Positions 16,997 through 25,585 of a stretch of 64,000 bases of DNA are shown one piece after another. A program made the position numbers and the translations under genes. Source of the DNA: Bacteroidota bacterium (GTDB lineage Bacteria > Bacteroidota > Bacteroidia > NS11-12g > UBA955). The stretch spans positions 45,843 to 109,842 of the forward strand of contig JAGFIU010000053.1 of the NCBI GenBank assembly GCA_024103355.1, in the 5' to 3' direction. The notes below the pieces were generated by a model that was given only the letters and a program-made list of their open reading frames with translations, was not told the origin of the DNA and ran no database searches. How positions within the stretch are numbered: position 1 is the first letter of the stretch; each line of letters opens with the position of its first letter.

Positions 16997-17155
16997 GAGA
17001 TAGTCCAAAAATGGATGGAAGGGGAAACCTTAAAATTTCATTTTGTCCCCGGAAAGATTGTGAATGTAGTCGTGTAAAAAGATAAAATAGCATTTATTTA
17101 TGTTTGTAAGTTGAAAAACACTTAATAAATTAAATTATTGCTATGTTATAAATTC
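16997..17155 (+). pseudogene. duplicated fragment of the leuS 3' end and its downstream sequence
   Basis: This segment repeats 15501-15662, offset by about 1496 bp. The leuS-derived part (TAGTCCAAAAATGGATGGAA ... GTGAATGTAGTCGTGTAA) carries small deletions, while the non-coding part after the stop (GATAAAATAGCATTTATTTA and following) is nearly identical. It is a non-functional copy left by a tandem duplication. Confidence 0.85.
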
Positions 17156-17166
17156 CGTTCACAATT

Positions 17167-17730
17167 TTGATAATCGTACTTGGCTTTTTCAAGTTTGATT
17201 TTGCGTTTAACTCAAATAAAAACTCAAAAACTCCTCCCGGCACTCATTTTATTAAAGAGATTGGCTATTATGTTGACAAAAATGAAATAACCAATTTTGC
17301 ATGGAGAGAATTTTACTGGTACACCAAAAACACACAAGGTGATTCTATGGCAACACTCTGTTTGCCTGACACAAATATCATTAAATCTTATTATGGGAAA
17401 AACACCTATAACAGTCTTGAAGAAGCAGACAAAAGATTGCCGATAGTTGGAGTTACCTTAGAACAGATTAATAATTACTGTAAGTTTAGGACAGAGGTTG
17501 TTAGACAGTTGAAGCAGTATAGTGGTACCAACCTAAGCTACTATCCAATAGATTCTGTAACCTATGTTAATTCAACTCTTAAAAACAATAAAATCAGTAA
17601 AATAGCTTCTAAAGTACCCGAAGTCATTTTTTATAACAATGAATACAAGGTTGCAACTACTGACAATGGTTTGCAAAGCTACAAAAACTACAATTCGGTT
17701 TTTGGTTTTAGATGTATTGCAAAGTACTAA
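17167..17730 (+). CDS. FGE/SUMF1-like domain protein, 5'-truncated
   Basis: A 187-residue product from TTG. It resembles a compact formylglycine-generating-enzyme-like (SUMF1/GldJ-GldK superfamily) domain. GYYVDKNEITNFAWREFYWYTKN matches the usual xxxDxxEVTNxxYxxFxxW opening. RLPIVGVTLEQINNYCKFR matches PVVGVSWxxAxxYCxWR. It ends SVFGFRCIAKY, like the family's GFRC/V ending. The central part is much shorter than in catalytic members, so a structural or envelope role is more likely. No ATG exists: the frame begins just after the duplicated leuS fragment (stop at 17149), so the true start and part of the signal sequence were probably removed by that junction. Confidence 0.6.
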   Translation: MIIVLGFFKFDFAFNSNKNSKTPPGTHFIKEIGYYVDKNEITNFAWREFYWYTKNTQGDSMATLCLPDTNIIKSYYGKNTYNSLEEADKRLPIVGVTLEQINNYCKFRTEVVRQLKQYSGTNLSYYPIDSVTYVNSTLKNNKISKIASKVPEVIFYNNEYKVATTDNGLQSYKNYNSVFGFRCIAKY

Positions 17731-17832
17731 TAATCAGATAAAGAAGTACTGATTGCTCTCTCAAGTTTCTATCGCTGAGAGGTACAAACATTTTTTACTA
17801 TAAATGCAGATTAATAAATATCTGTTGAGGGA

Positions 17833-18327
17833 TTATTTCTGAGTACCAAACTCTTGAGCCCAAAATTTGCCGGTCTTAGCAATACCCATTTCCTTAAAGC
17901 CAGCTTTCATAATATTTCTGCAATGGGGTTCACTGTTTATCCAAGCATTAACAACGTCTTCTTCTGTTGGATAACCTATGGCAATATTTTCACCCCAAGT
18001 ACTCCAATTATATCCCACACTTTTAATTCTCTCACCTCCATTACTTCCGTCAGAGCCGGTATGGGTCATGTTGTTCATTTTATCCATGTCGTCCGCATGA
18101 ATCTTAGCCGCTTTTTCCAAAAGAGTATTCCATTTGAGAACAGGGACTGCCAGCATCTGTTCACTACCGCATTTACACCCGCTTTTTCTATAGTTGTTTA
18201 CAAGTTCTAACAACTTTTGTTGACTTTCGTTCAAATTTTTGTCTTCTTGTTTCTTGTCTTTTTTGCATCCTGCAATTGTCAATAATCCTACACTAATCAG
18301 AATAATTAAGAGCTTCCCGCATTTCAT
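17833..18327 (-). CDS. CAP/SCP-domain lipoprotein
   Basis: A 164-residue lipoprotein from the ATG at 18327 (an upstream in-frame ATG at 18366 would add 13 residues that spoil the signal peptide). Lipobox IAGC is at C21. The CAP (SCP/PR-1) domain spans about 35-164: LVNNYRKSGC, VLKWNTLLEKAAKIHADDM, TGSDGSNGGERIKSVGYNW, GENIAIGY, VVNAWINSEPHCRNIM, and the closing KFWAQEFG. The usual cavity His and Glu are present (H in IHADDM/THTG, E in GENIA, H in SEPHCRNIM). Bacterial members are extracytoplasmic and mostly of unknown function. Its stop is 102 nt from the convergent FGE-like gene. Confidence 0.9.
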   Translation of the reverse strand: MKCGKLLIILISVGLLTIAGCKKDKKQEDKNLNESQQKLLELVNNYRKSGCKCGSEQMLAVPVLKWNTLLEKAAKIHADDMDKMNNMTHTGSDGSNGGERIKSVGYNWSTWGENIAIGYPTEEDVVNAWINSEPHCRNIMKAGFKEMGIAKTGKFWAQEFGTQK

Positions 18328-18331
18328 ATCG

Positions 18332-18339
18332 CGAAAATA
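18332..18339 (-). promoter_or_regulatory. -7 box of the CAP lipoprotein gene
   Basis: The minus strand reads TATTTTCG, 4 nt from the ATG at 18327. It supports that start and implies a leaderless mRNA. Confidence 0.45.
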
Positions 18340-18405
18340 CCAACTCACGAAACAGACTGCAAGCATTTTTTTTGATAAATTTTGAAGTTTGTCCTATTGT
18401 AATAA

Positions 18406-18437
18406 TTTGGTATCCACTCCATTTTTTTGTAACTTTA
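18406..18437 (+). promoter_or_regulatory. promoter of the SDR gene
   Basis: TTTG (18406-18409), 20-nt spacer, then TAACTTTA (18430-18437), one base from TAnnTTTG. The ATG (18442) follows after 4 nt, so the mRNA is probably leaderless. Confidence 0.5.
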
Positions 18438-18441
18438 CAAT

Positions 18442-19467
18442 ATGGATAAAAATAAGTTAAATGTACTATTGACGGGAGCTTCCGGAACAATCGGAAGTGA
18501 GGTTTTGGCTCAACTCGCAGACAACAGCGATGTAGCACTTACAGTGTTTGATGTCAAAACAAAAAAAGCAGAAAAAATATTTAAACCCTTTTATTCGAAA
18601 GTCAGGTTTTTGTATGGTGATATCACAAACAAAGCAGATTTGGACAATGCAGTCAAGAATCAGGATGTAGTAATTCATCTTGCCGGGATTATTCCGCCTC
18701 TTGCAGACGAAAAACCGGATTTGGCTTACAAAGTGAATGTATTGGGAATGAAAAATTTGGTAAACGCATTGAAAGAAAATGCAAAGGATGCTTTTCTGAT
18801 GTTCAGTTCTTCAGTAGCAGTTTATGGAGACAGGCTAACGAACCCCAATATCAGGGTTGGAGATACGGTTTCTGCTTCCGACTATGACGAATATGCTAAA
18901 AACAAGATTGAATGTGAGCATATTATTCAGGATTCCGGGATTGATTGGACTATCTTTCGTTTAGCCGCTATTATGAAGAATCATAAAATATCAAAATTAA
19001 TGTTTCACATGCCCTTGGAAACAACAATGGAAATATGCACCGCAGAAGACACAGCAAGGGCTTTTTCAAACGGAATTTGGAAAAGAAATGAACTTAAAAA
19101 CAGAATTTTTAATCTTGGTGGAGGTAAGCAATGTACCACAAGCTTTGGAGAGTTCCTTCAAAAATCTTTTGATTTGTTCGGATTAGGAAAAGTAAACTTC
19201 GCAGAACACACTTTTGCAAAAAGGAACTTCCATTGCGGATATTTTGTGGACGGTGATGATTTGGAAAATATTGTGCATTTCAGACAAGATGATTTGGAAA
19301 GTTATTATGCAAAAACAAAGAAAGATATTTCTCCATTGACAAAGCTCCTTGCGAGTATTTTTCGTTTTCCCATCAAGAAATATCTCCAAAGCCAATCCGA
19401 GCCGCTAAAAGCCTTTAAAGAAGGAAATAAGGAACTGATAAAAAGATATTTTGGAGAAACGAATTGA
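18442..19467 (+). CDS. NAD(P)-dependent epimerase/dehydratase (extended SDR)
   Basis: A 341-residue Rossmann-fold protein of the extended short-chain dehydrogenase type. GASGTIG (about 13-19) binds the cofactor, GDITNKADLDNAVKNQDVVIHLAG marks the fourth strand, FSSSVAVYGD supplies the Ser, and YAKNK supplies the YxxxK catalytic pair. The C-terminal region is basic (FRFPIKKYLQSQSEPLKAFKEGNKEL), unlike classic sugar epimerases. Substrate unknown. Confidence 0.85.
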   Translation: MDKNKLNVLLTGASGTIGSEVLAQLADNSDVALTVFDVKTKKAEKIFKPFYSKVRFLYGDITNKADLDNAVKNQDVVIHLAGIIPPLADEKPDLAYKVNVLGMKNLVNALKENAKDAFLMFSSSVAVYGDRLTNPNIRVGDTVSASDYDEYAKNKIECEHIIQDSGIDWTIFRLAAIMKNHKISKLMFHMPLETTMEICTAEDTARAFSNGIWKRNELKNRIFNLGGGKQCTTSFGEFLQKSFDLFGLGKVNFAEHTFAKRNFHCGYFVDGDDLENIVHFRQDDLESYYAKTKKDISPLTKLLASIFRFPIKKYLQSQSEPLKAFKEGNKELIKRYFGETN

Positions 19468-19494
19468 TGTTTTTCTAAGAATCAAAAATCATCT

Positions 19495-21462
19495 TTAATC
19501 TTCAATCATAATCTTTTTGATTGCAAGGGTTTCATTATCTTGATACAGTTTAACAAAATAAACTCCTGAGGGTAAATCAGCTCTGTCAAATACAAGTTTT
19601 TTCCCCGATATGTTATTGATTTCTATTACCTTTTGCCCATAAATATTCTCTAATATCAGTGTTGCACATTGAAGTGGATTTTGAACTTCAATAAATGCTT
19701 GAGAAGAAAAAGGGTTTGGGTAAAATGCCAGATTAGTTTCTTTTGATTTTACAACTGAATGATATTGCTCTATTTGGAGCGTAATTGTTTTTTTAGCTTC
19801 AATCTTATTTCCCCAAGAATCTGTAAGAACTAATTTTAGAGTATATTTTCCTTCCTCCAAACCCTGAGTATTCCAATCAGCAAGCGATTCGTGCTTTTTT
19901 TCTATGCTTATTTCAGGAGTAATTGCAACCCAATTTGTATCACCATTTTTCTGGAAGTATAGTCTGTAATGTGCAAAATCCATTAGAGGACTTGACTTTG
20001 TTTTGTCAATCCAAGCAGAACCTATAATAGGTTGAGTAGAATTTACGGTGATTGTAGAAGGTTGTTCTATATTTACCACACAAACAACACTTTTATCAAA
20101 GGGGATAGGGTCTTGTGGGACAGTACTTTGAGCAAGGATTAGAATTGACTGACCAATTGCGGTTGGGGTTCCATAACTTTGTGTAGAATAAGCAAATATC
20201 ATCATTGCATTTCTTTCACTTCTGATGAAACTAGTTGCAATTACGTTTGCGTTGAAATAGAAAGAATTATCAGAAGCAAAGCAATATCCGCCAGAGGCAT
20301 CTACCCAATAACTTTCCCCTGTCACTTTTGAAGTTCCGAATGCTCCTACTTCACCAAGGATGCAGCCTTTAATTTGTATAATCTTTGAATCAAATACATA
20401 GAGACTCCATGTTTGCAAAGAAGTGTTAACTAAATGAAGGTTTCGGTCCGATAGCGGTGCTGTAAAATCAGAATAGGTTGAGTTATTTACCATGCCGGAA
20501 ATGTAGCTGGAATCACTTCCATGAAACCATAAGCCTATTGCACGTATTTCAGAGTTTGAAATTGTTAAATCGGACCCGTCCAAAGGCATCAACCCCCATT
20601 TGATATTGGTAGAAGAACTTATCTGAACATTGTATTCTATACCTGAGACTCCGGGTATATTTTTATTAAATGTAAAATTTGATAAGTTCAACCCTGAAGG
20701 AAAAGATTGGTTAACAACAGCTCCTCCGGGAATATGATACCAAATAAGTGCATCGTTTACATTGCTAAGGTTAAGGGTTGCTTTATTCATAACAATAAAC
20801 TCTCCTGTTAGGTTACATTTGTTGATAGTTATGCTTCCATCTCCTGATATTCCGGTGGTTGTAAAATCAGTTTGAGTTATATTGTTCATTACTACTGTCC
20901 CGGAGTCGCTAACCGTGAAATTATGGTTAAAACCTCCATAATTTAAAGTGGTATTATTAAAGTCTATATGACCTTTCTGGAAAACGAGAATCGTACGTTG
21001 ATAAAAAAATTGTTGTGGAAAAATTAAGGTTGATGAATCAGATATTATTTTGCCTTCTCCAACAACATACAAATCCCCGAAAATAGTTGCAACTGCATTT
21101 TTGAACATAACAACACCGTCATTAAGTACAAGTATATGCCCATTATGATTCCATGTACCGCTGACAAATAATGTATCCTTTGGTGTAAAACCTACTACCA
21201 GAGTGTCACCGTTATTGACTGTGTTTGGATACACGTCCCAAGCAATCGAATTGCTACGAATAATTTCATTAATCCCTTTAATGAGAGAAGAACTAAGGGA
21301 ACCATTGATTTTTGAATGATTTTCTTGGAACTTCGTATTGTTATGTTGTTCGAAGGCCTCAGTACACAGGCGGTTTACCTCTTGTTGAGGAAATGCCAGC
21401 CCTTGAGATATTGCATTGTTTGCTGCGGATAGTAAAATTAGAACAAATAGTGCGTTTTTCAT
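19495..21462 (-). CDS. secreted beta-helix-like protein with T9SS type A domain
   Basis: A 655-residue protein with a signal peptide (about 1-19). A long Asn/Thr/Gly-rich region (about 75-430) of short repeating strands (GHILVLNDGVVMFKNAVATIFGDLYVVGEGKI, GTVVMNNITQTDF, GSITINKCNLTG) looks like a right-handed parallel beta-helix. An Ig/fibronectin-like stretch (about 490-565) and a T9SS type A domain (about 577-655: FYPNPFSSQAFIEV, then LPSGVYFVKLY) complete it. No catalytic motif is recognised. It begins 35 nt after the MerR gene on the same strand and may be the third gene of that transcript. Confidence 0.8.
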   Translation of the reverse strand: MKNALFVLILLSAANNAISQGLAFPQQEVNRLCTEAFEQHNNTKFQENHSKINGSLSSSLIKGINEIIRSNSIAWDVYPNTVNNGDTLVVGFTPKDTLFVSGTWNHNGHILVLNDGVVMFKNAVATIFGDLYVVGEGKIISDSSTLIFPQQFFYQRTILVFQKGHIDFNNTTLNYGGFNHNFTVSDSGTVVMNNITQTDFTTTGISGDGSITINKCNLTGEFIVMNKATLNLSNVNDALIWYHIPGGAVVNQSFPSGLNLSNFTFNKNIPGVSGIEYNVQISSSTNIKWGLMPLDGSDLTISNSEIRAIGLWFHGSDSSYISGMVNNSTYSDFTAPLSDRNLHLVNTSLQTWSLYVFDSKIIQIKGCILGEVGAFGTSKVTGESYWVDASGGYCFASDNSFYFNANVIATSFIRSERNAMMIFAYSTQSYGTPTAIGQSILILAQSTVPQDPIPFDKSVVCVVNIEQPSTITVNSTQPIIGSAWIDKTKSSPLMDFAHYRLYFQKNGDTNWVAITPEISIEKKHESLADWNTQGLEEGKYTLKLVLTDSWGNKIEAKKTITLQIEQYHSVVKSKETNLAFYPNPFSSQAFIEVQNPLQCATLILENIYGQKVIEINNISGKKLVFDRADLPSGVYFVKLYQDNETLAIKKIMIED

Positions 21463-21497
21463 ATATTACATTGGTTAAATAATTAAGCAAAACTATC

Positions 21498-21833
21498 TTA
21501 ATCTTCTAATTCCATTTTCAATTCTTCCAAGAAATCCTTCACTCTTTTGAGTTTTAAAGTAATTTCATTCTGAACCTCGAGTTTTTCTTTAGAGATATTG
21601 AGGATTTCCTTAGCTCCGGACAAGGTATACCCTTTCACTTTAGTCAAATCGTATATTTGTGAAATAAGTTTAATCTGTTCTTCTCTGTATATCCTTTCCC
21701 CCCCCTTGGTTTTATGTGGTTTAAGTTCTTCAAATTCCTTTTCCCAAAATCGAAGCAGTGAGGTATTTACTTTGAACATCTTAGCAACCTCTCCAATTCT
21801 GAAATTCTTGCGCTCGCCTTGGTTTTCCATCAA
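21498..21833 (-). CDS. MerR-family transcriptional regulator
   Basis: A 111-residue regulator with an N-terminal winged helix-turn-helix (about 10-80: FRIGEVAKMFKVNTSLLRFWEKEFEELKPHKTKGGERIYREEQIKLI) and a short coiled-coil tail (LKRVKDFLEELKMEL) for dimerisation. No cysteine sensor or ligand domain is present, as in small Bacteroidota MerR proteins. Initiation at either of the first two Met codons is possible. It is 12 nt downstream of the M23 peptidase gene, so co-transcribed. Confidence 0.9.
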   Translation of the reverse strand: MMENQGERKNFRIGEVAKMFKVNTSLLRFWEKEFEELKPHKTKGGERIYREEQIKLISQIYDLTKVKGYTLSGAKEILNISKEKLEVQNEITLKLKRVKDFLEELKMELED

Positions 21834-21845
21834 GATAATATAATA

Positions 21846-22817
21846 TTAATCAAAGGATTGGTTTGGTAATGAAGCAAGTTCTACCAGCTTTCTAAATTCT
21901 TCATCTGTCAGGTCGTTATGGAAGAAATAGGTAGGGTTGACTACGTTTCCGTTAATATGAACTTCATAATGTAAGTGAGGACCGGTTGACTTCCCTGTAC
22001 TTCCGACTCTGCCTATCAATTGTCCTCTCGTGATGGTTTGACCTCTCTTCACTTCAAACTTACTCAGATGTCCGTAGAGTGTTTTGTAGCCATATCCATG
22101 ATTGATTATAATATGTTTTCCATATCCACGTAAGTCATTTGAAACATCTTCAACAGTACCATCTGCCGTTGCATAGACCTCAGTTCCTCTTGGAGCAGAA
22201 AAATCCAAACCTGAATGAAATTTTCTTGTTCTGTAAAAAGGATCAATTCTGTAACCGTATCCTGATGCAACTCTCTTTAAATCCTTATTGGCAACCGGTT
22301 GAATAGAAGGGATTGCAGCCAATAATCTTTTCTTGTTCTCAGCTAACTTAATTATTTCTTCATAAGATTGTTGTTGAACTCTCATTCGTGCTTGTAGGTT
22401 GTCAATGGATTTACGCATCTCAATCAAAAAGTTGTTGCCGGTAAGGTTTCTTAAATAATTATAACGATCTGCTCCTCCTATCCCTGCTTTTCGTGTTTTC
22501 TGGCTCAATGGTTCTGCCTCGAAAATAATCCTATAAATTTCTGCATCTTTTTTTGTGAGTTCATCCAGTGAATTACTCATTGACTGAACTTGTTTTTCGA
22601 TTTGTGATAACTGCTCTTTGAGTTCGGCATTCTCACTCTTTAGCATTGTTTCTTTTGGTGAGTCAACAATACCGGTAAAAAAGAAGAATATAGCAAATGC
22701 AAAACCTAAAGACATTACCAATACTATCAAACTTCTCCAAAAGTAATATTTGAACCCCTTTTTGTGCTTCTCATAACTGAGTGTATTTGGATTAAAGAAA
22801 TATTTTGCTTTTGGCAT
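21846..22817 (-). CDS. M23-family (LytM) peptidoglycan endopeptidase, membrane-anchored
   Basis: A 323-residue protein with a short cytoplasmic basic part, one membrane helix (about 27-50), a periplasmic coiled coil (about 58-100: ENAELKEQLSQIEKQVQSMSNSLDEL) and a C-terminal M23 domain. Zinc ligands are visible in FHSGLDFSAP and in GPHLHYEVHINGNVVNP, with the usual YGKHIIINHGYGYKTLYGHL between. Likely a cell-wall hydrolase or activator acting during growth or division. First gene of an operon with merR, divergent from alaS. Confidence 0.93.
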   Translation of the reverse strand: MPKAKYFFNPNTLSYEKHKKGFKYYFWRSLIVLVMSLGFAFAIFFFFTGIVDSPKETMLKSENAELKEQLSQIEKQVQSMSNSLDELTKKDAEIYRIIFEAEPLSQKTRKAGIGGADRYNYLRNLTGNNFLIEMRKSIDNLQARMRVQQQSYEEIIKLAENKKRLLAAIPSIQPVANKDLKRVASGYGYRIDPFYRTRKFHSGLDFSAPRGTEVYATADGTVEDVSNDLRGYGKHIIINHGYGYKTLYGHLSKFEVKRGQTITRGQLIGRVGSTGKSTGPHLHYEVHINGNVVNPTYFFHNDLTDEEFRKLVELASLPNQSFD

Positions 22818-22836
22818 TTGTATTTGTTTGGCTTAC

Positions 22837-22844
22837 TATCTTTG
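22837..22844 (+). promoter_or_regulatory. -7 box of alaS
   Basis: TATCTTTG, 63 nt upstream of the alaS ATG. It is followed by CCCC, exactly as in the era promoter (27246-27253). Confidence 0.45.
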
Positions 22845-22866
22845 CCCCGCTTGTTTTGGAAAGAGG

Positions 22867-22874
22867 CGAAATTA
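22867..22874 (-). promoter_or_regulatory. candidate -7 box of the M23-merR operon
   Basis: The minus strand reads TAATTTCG, 49 nt upstream of the M23 ATG (22817). It lies on the far side of the alaS box, so the two divergent transcripts would overlap. Confidence 0.4.
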
Positions 22875-22907
22875 AAACAAACTAACTAAAAAAGAAAGAT
22901 AACAATA

Positions 22908-25517
22908 ATGAATAGCAGTGAAATCAGAGAAACTTTTTTGAAATTCTTTGAAGGAAAGCAACATAAGAGATATGCTTCAGCACCCATCATTGTGAAAAAC
23001 GACCCTACTTTGATGTTCACGAATGCGGGAATGAATCAGTTTAAAGATTGGTTTTTGGGAAATGAAAAGCCCAAATTTCCGCGTGTTGTAAACAGCCAGA
23101 AATGTCTTCGTGTTTCCGGTAAACACAATGACCTTGAGGAAGTGGGAGTGGATACTTATCACCACACAATGTTTGAAATGTTGGGGAATTGGAGTTTTGG
23201 AGATTATTTTAAAAAAGAAGCCATAGAATGGGCGTGGGAACTGCTTACAGAAGTTTATAAATTAGACAAGGAAAGGCTGTATGTTACAGTGTTTGAAGGT
23301 GATGATAAGGAGGGGTTAGCTTTTGACCAAGAAGCTTTTGACAGTTGGCAAAAATGGATTAGCAAAGACAGAATTATCAACGGAAACAAAAAAGATAATT
23401 TTTGGGAAATGGGTGAAACCGGTCCTTGCGGTCCGTGCAGCGAAATTCATGTTGACCTCAGAAGCAATGATGAGAGAGCAAAAATCAACGGTGCAACCCT
23501 TGTAAATAAAGACCATCCGCAGGTAATTGAGATTTGGAACCTTGTGTTTATGGAGTTTAACCGCAAAGCAGACGGAAATCTTGTACCTCTGCCGGCAAAA
23601 CACGTGGACACAGGAATGGGATTTGAACGCTTGGTGCGAGCAATTGAAGGAAAGTCTTCAAACTATGACACCGATGTGTTTGTCCCCTCAATAAAGTTTA
23701 TTGAGCAATATTCAGGATTGACATATCAATTCAGTAGCAGTATTGAAGATATTGCCATGCGCGTTCTTGCTGACCATATCAGGGCAATTTGTTTTGCCAT
23801 TGCGGACGGACAACTGCCAAGCAACAACGGTGCAGGATATGTGATTAGAAGAATCTTAAGAAGAGCAGTCAGATATCAATACCAGTTTTTGAATCTCAAA
23901 GAGCCTTTCTTGTGCAAAATGACTGATATCATTGCCGATAGCTTCAAAAATGTATTTCCGGAACTTTATCAGCAAAAAGAGTTTGTTGCCAAAGTGATTA
24001 AAGAAGAAGAACAAGGATTCCTCAGAACAATTTCACACGGAATGAATATTTTGGAAGCAAAGTTTGCTCAAGGAGGAAATGTCATCAAGGGTGAGGATGC
24101 GTTTGAGTTGTCTGATACCTATGGTTTTCCGTTGGATTTGACACAGCTTATTTCGCGTGAAAAAGGTTTTGAGGTTGATGTGAAAGCCTATGAAGCTGAG
24201 GTGCAAAAACAGAAAGAACGCTCGCGCAAGGCAAGCGAACTGACAACCGATGATTGGCAAATACTCACAAGCGAAAATCCTACGTTGTTTTTGGGTTATG
24301 ATACCACAAAGGCAAATGTCAAAATACAAAAATTCAGAAAAGTAAAATCCAAAGGAAAGGAAAGCTATCAACTTGTTTTTGATCAAACACCGTTCTATCC
24401 CGAAGGTGGAGGACAGGTTGGTGATACAGGGTATATCAGCAATGCAAATGAAAAAATTGAAATTACAGACACCAAAAAAGAAAACAATCTGATTATCCAT
24501 TTTGCAGATCATTTGCCTGAAAATATTGAATCTGAGTTTGAAGCGATTGTAGATGAACACAAACGCTCTTTAACCGAAAACAATCATTCTGTTACCCATT
24601 TGCTCCATGCGGCTCTCAGACAAGTTTTGGGCACCCATGTTCAGCAGAAAGGAAGTTTGGTCACAAGTGAATACCTGAGGTTTGACTTTTCTCATTTTGC
24701 TGCTATGACAAATGACGAGATTGCAAGTGTTGAACAGATAGTGAATGAAAAAATTCATCAAAATATTCCATTAGATGAACGCAGAAGCGTTCCGATTGAG
24801 GAAGCCAAGAAATTAGGTGCAATGATGCTTTTTGGTGAAAAATACGGAGACAATGTGCGTGTAATTACTTTTGATGAGCATTATTCGATAGAATTGTGCG
24901 GAGGAACACATGTGAAAAATACCGGTCAAATACGCTATTTTAAAATTACTGCCGAAACTGCTGTGGCTGCCGGTGTGAGAAGGGTTGAAGCTATCACTGC
25001 CGATGCAGTAGATAGCCTTTTTGAGGAACAATGGAAAGTGCAACAAGTACTGAAAGAGACATTGAAAACAAAAGATATTCTTAAATCCGTTGAACATCTT
25101 TTGAGTGAAAAAGCAGAGTTACAGAAAAAAGTTGAGCTGCTCGAAGCAGAAAAATCACAGGGACTTAAACAGTCTTTATTGTCAAAAATCCAAAATAAAA
25201 ACGGAATAAACGTTTTGGTCGAAAGGGTGGAAATCCCCAATACAGAGCAGCTAAAGAATGTTTCTTACCAACTTAAAAATGAAATTGAAAATCTGTTTTG
25301 CATCTTAGGTGCTGAAATTAACCTGAAACCAATGCTCAGTGTCATCATCAGTGATAATCTGGTTTCTGACAAAGGTCTGCATGCCGGCAATATCATCAAA
25401 GATTTGGCTAAGGAAATCCGCGGTGGTGGCGGAGGGCAGCCCTTCTATGCAACAGCAGGAGGCAGCGATTTGGCCGGCTTAGACAAGGCGTTAGAAAAAG
25501 GAAGGGAAATATTGTAG
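22908..25517 (+). CDS. alaS: alanyl-tRNA synthetase
   Basis: Class II synthetase of 869 residues that charges tRNA-Ala. The N-terminal aminoacylation domain has MFTNAGMNQFKDWF, RVVNSQKCLRVSGKHNDLEEVG and GPCGPCSEIHVD. The editing domain has zinc-binding HSVTH (560-564) and CGGTH (664-668). The C-terminal C-Ala region (about 720-869) contains a coiled coil and the Gly-rich GGGGGQPFYATAGG. Length and motif order are normal. Confidence 0.98.
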   Translation: MNSSEIRETFLKFFEGKQHKRYASAPIIVKNDPTLMFTNAGMNQFKDWFLGNEKPKFPRVVNSQKCLRVSGKHNDLEEVGVDTYHHTMFEMLGNWSFGDYFKKEAIEWAWELLTEVYKLDKERLYVTVFEGDDKEGLAFDQEAFDSWQKWISKDRIINGNKKDNFWEMGETGPCGPCSEIHVDLRSNDERAKINGATLVNKDHPQVIEIWNLVFMEFNRKADGNLVPLPAKHVDTGMGFERLVRAIEGKSSNYDTDVFVPSIKFIEQYSGLTYQFSSSIEDIAMRVLADHIRAICFAIADGQLPSNNGAGYVIRRILRRAVRYQYQFLNLKEPFLCKMTDIIADSFKNVFPELYQQKEFVAKVIKEEEQGFLRTISHGMNILEAKFAQGGNVIKGEDAFELSDTYGFPLDLTQLISREKGFEVDVKAYEAEVQKQKERSRKASELTTDDWQILTSENPTLFLGYDTTKANVKIQKFRKVKSKGKESYQLVFDQTPFYPEGGGQVGDTGYISNANEKIEITDTKKENNLIIHFADHLPENIESEFEAIVDEHKRSLTENNHSVTHLLHAALRQVLGTHVQQKGSLVTSEYLRFDFSHFAAMTNDEIASVEQIVNEKIHQNIPLDERRSVPIEEAKKLGAMMLFGEKYGDNVRVITFDEHYSIELCGGTHVKNTGQIRYFKITAETAVAAGVRRVEAITADAVDSLFEEQWKVQQVLKETLKTKDILKSVEHLLSEKAELQKKVELLEAEKSQGLKQSLLSKIQNKNGINVLVERVEIPNTEQLKNVSYQLKNEIENLFCILGAEINLKPMLSVIISDNLVSDKGLHAGNIIKDLAKEIRGGGGGQPFYATAGGSDLAGLDKALEKGREIL

Positions 25518-25545
25518 ATTGCGGATTGTAAACAACCCGCAATCT
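25516..25545. terminator. hairpin between convergent alaS and glyA
   Basis: AGATTGCGG (25516-25524) pairs with CCGCAATCT (25537-25545) across a 12-nt loop. It begins in the alaS stop codon and has no T-run next to it, so it may be a weak terminator or simply an inverted repeat. Confidence 0.35.
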
Positions 25546-25585
25546 GATTATAAAAAGTTATTTAAGTTTATATTCTTAGGCTAAA

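Noticed and set aside
17758..17781. Terminator between the FGE-like gene and the CAP gene (CTCTCA...TGAGAG)
   Set aside because: Only a 6-bp stem with a 12-nt loop and no adjacent T-run; too weak to list.
24033..24560. 175-residue minus-strand ORF inside alaS
   Set aside because: Cys/Phe-rich composition typical of antisense of a coding frame, no family match, and fully inside alaS.
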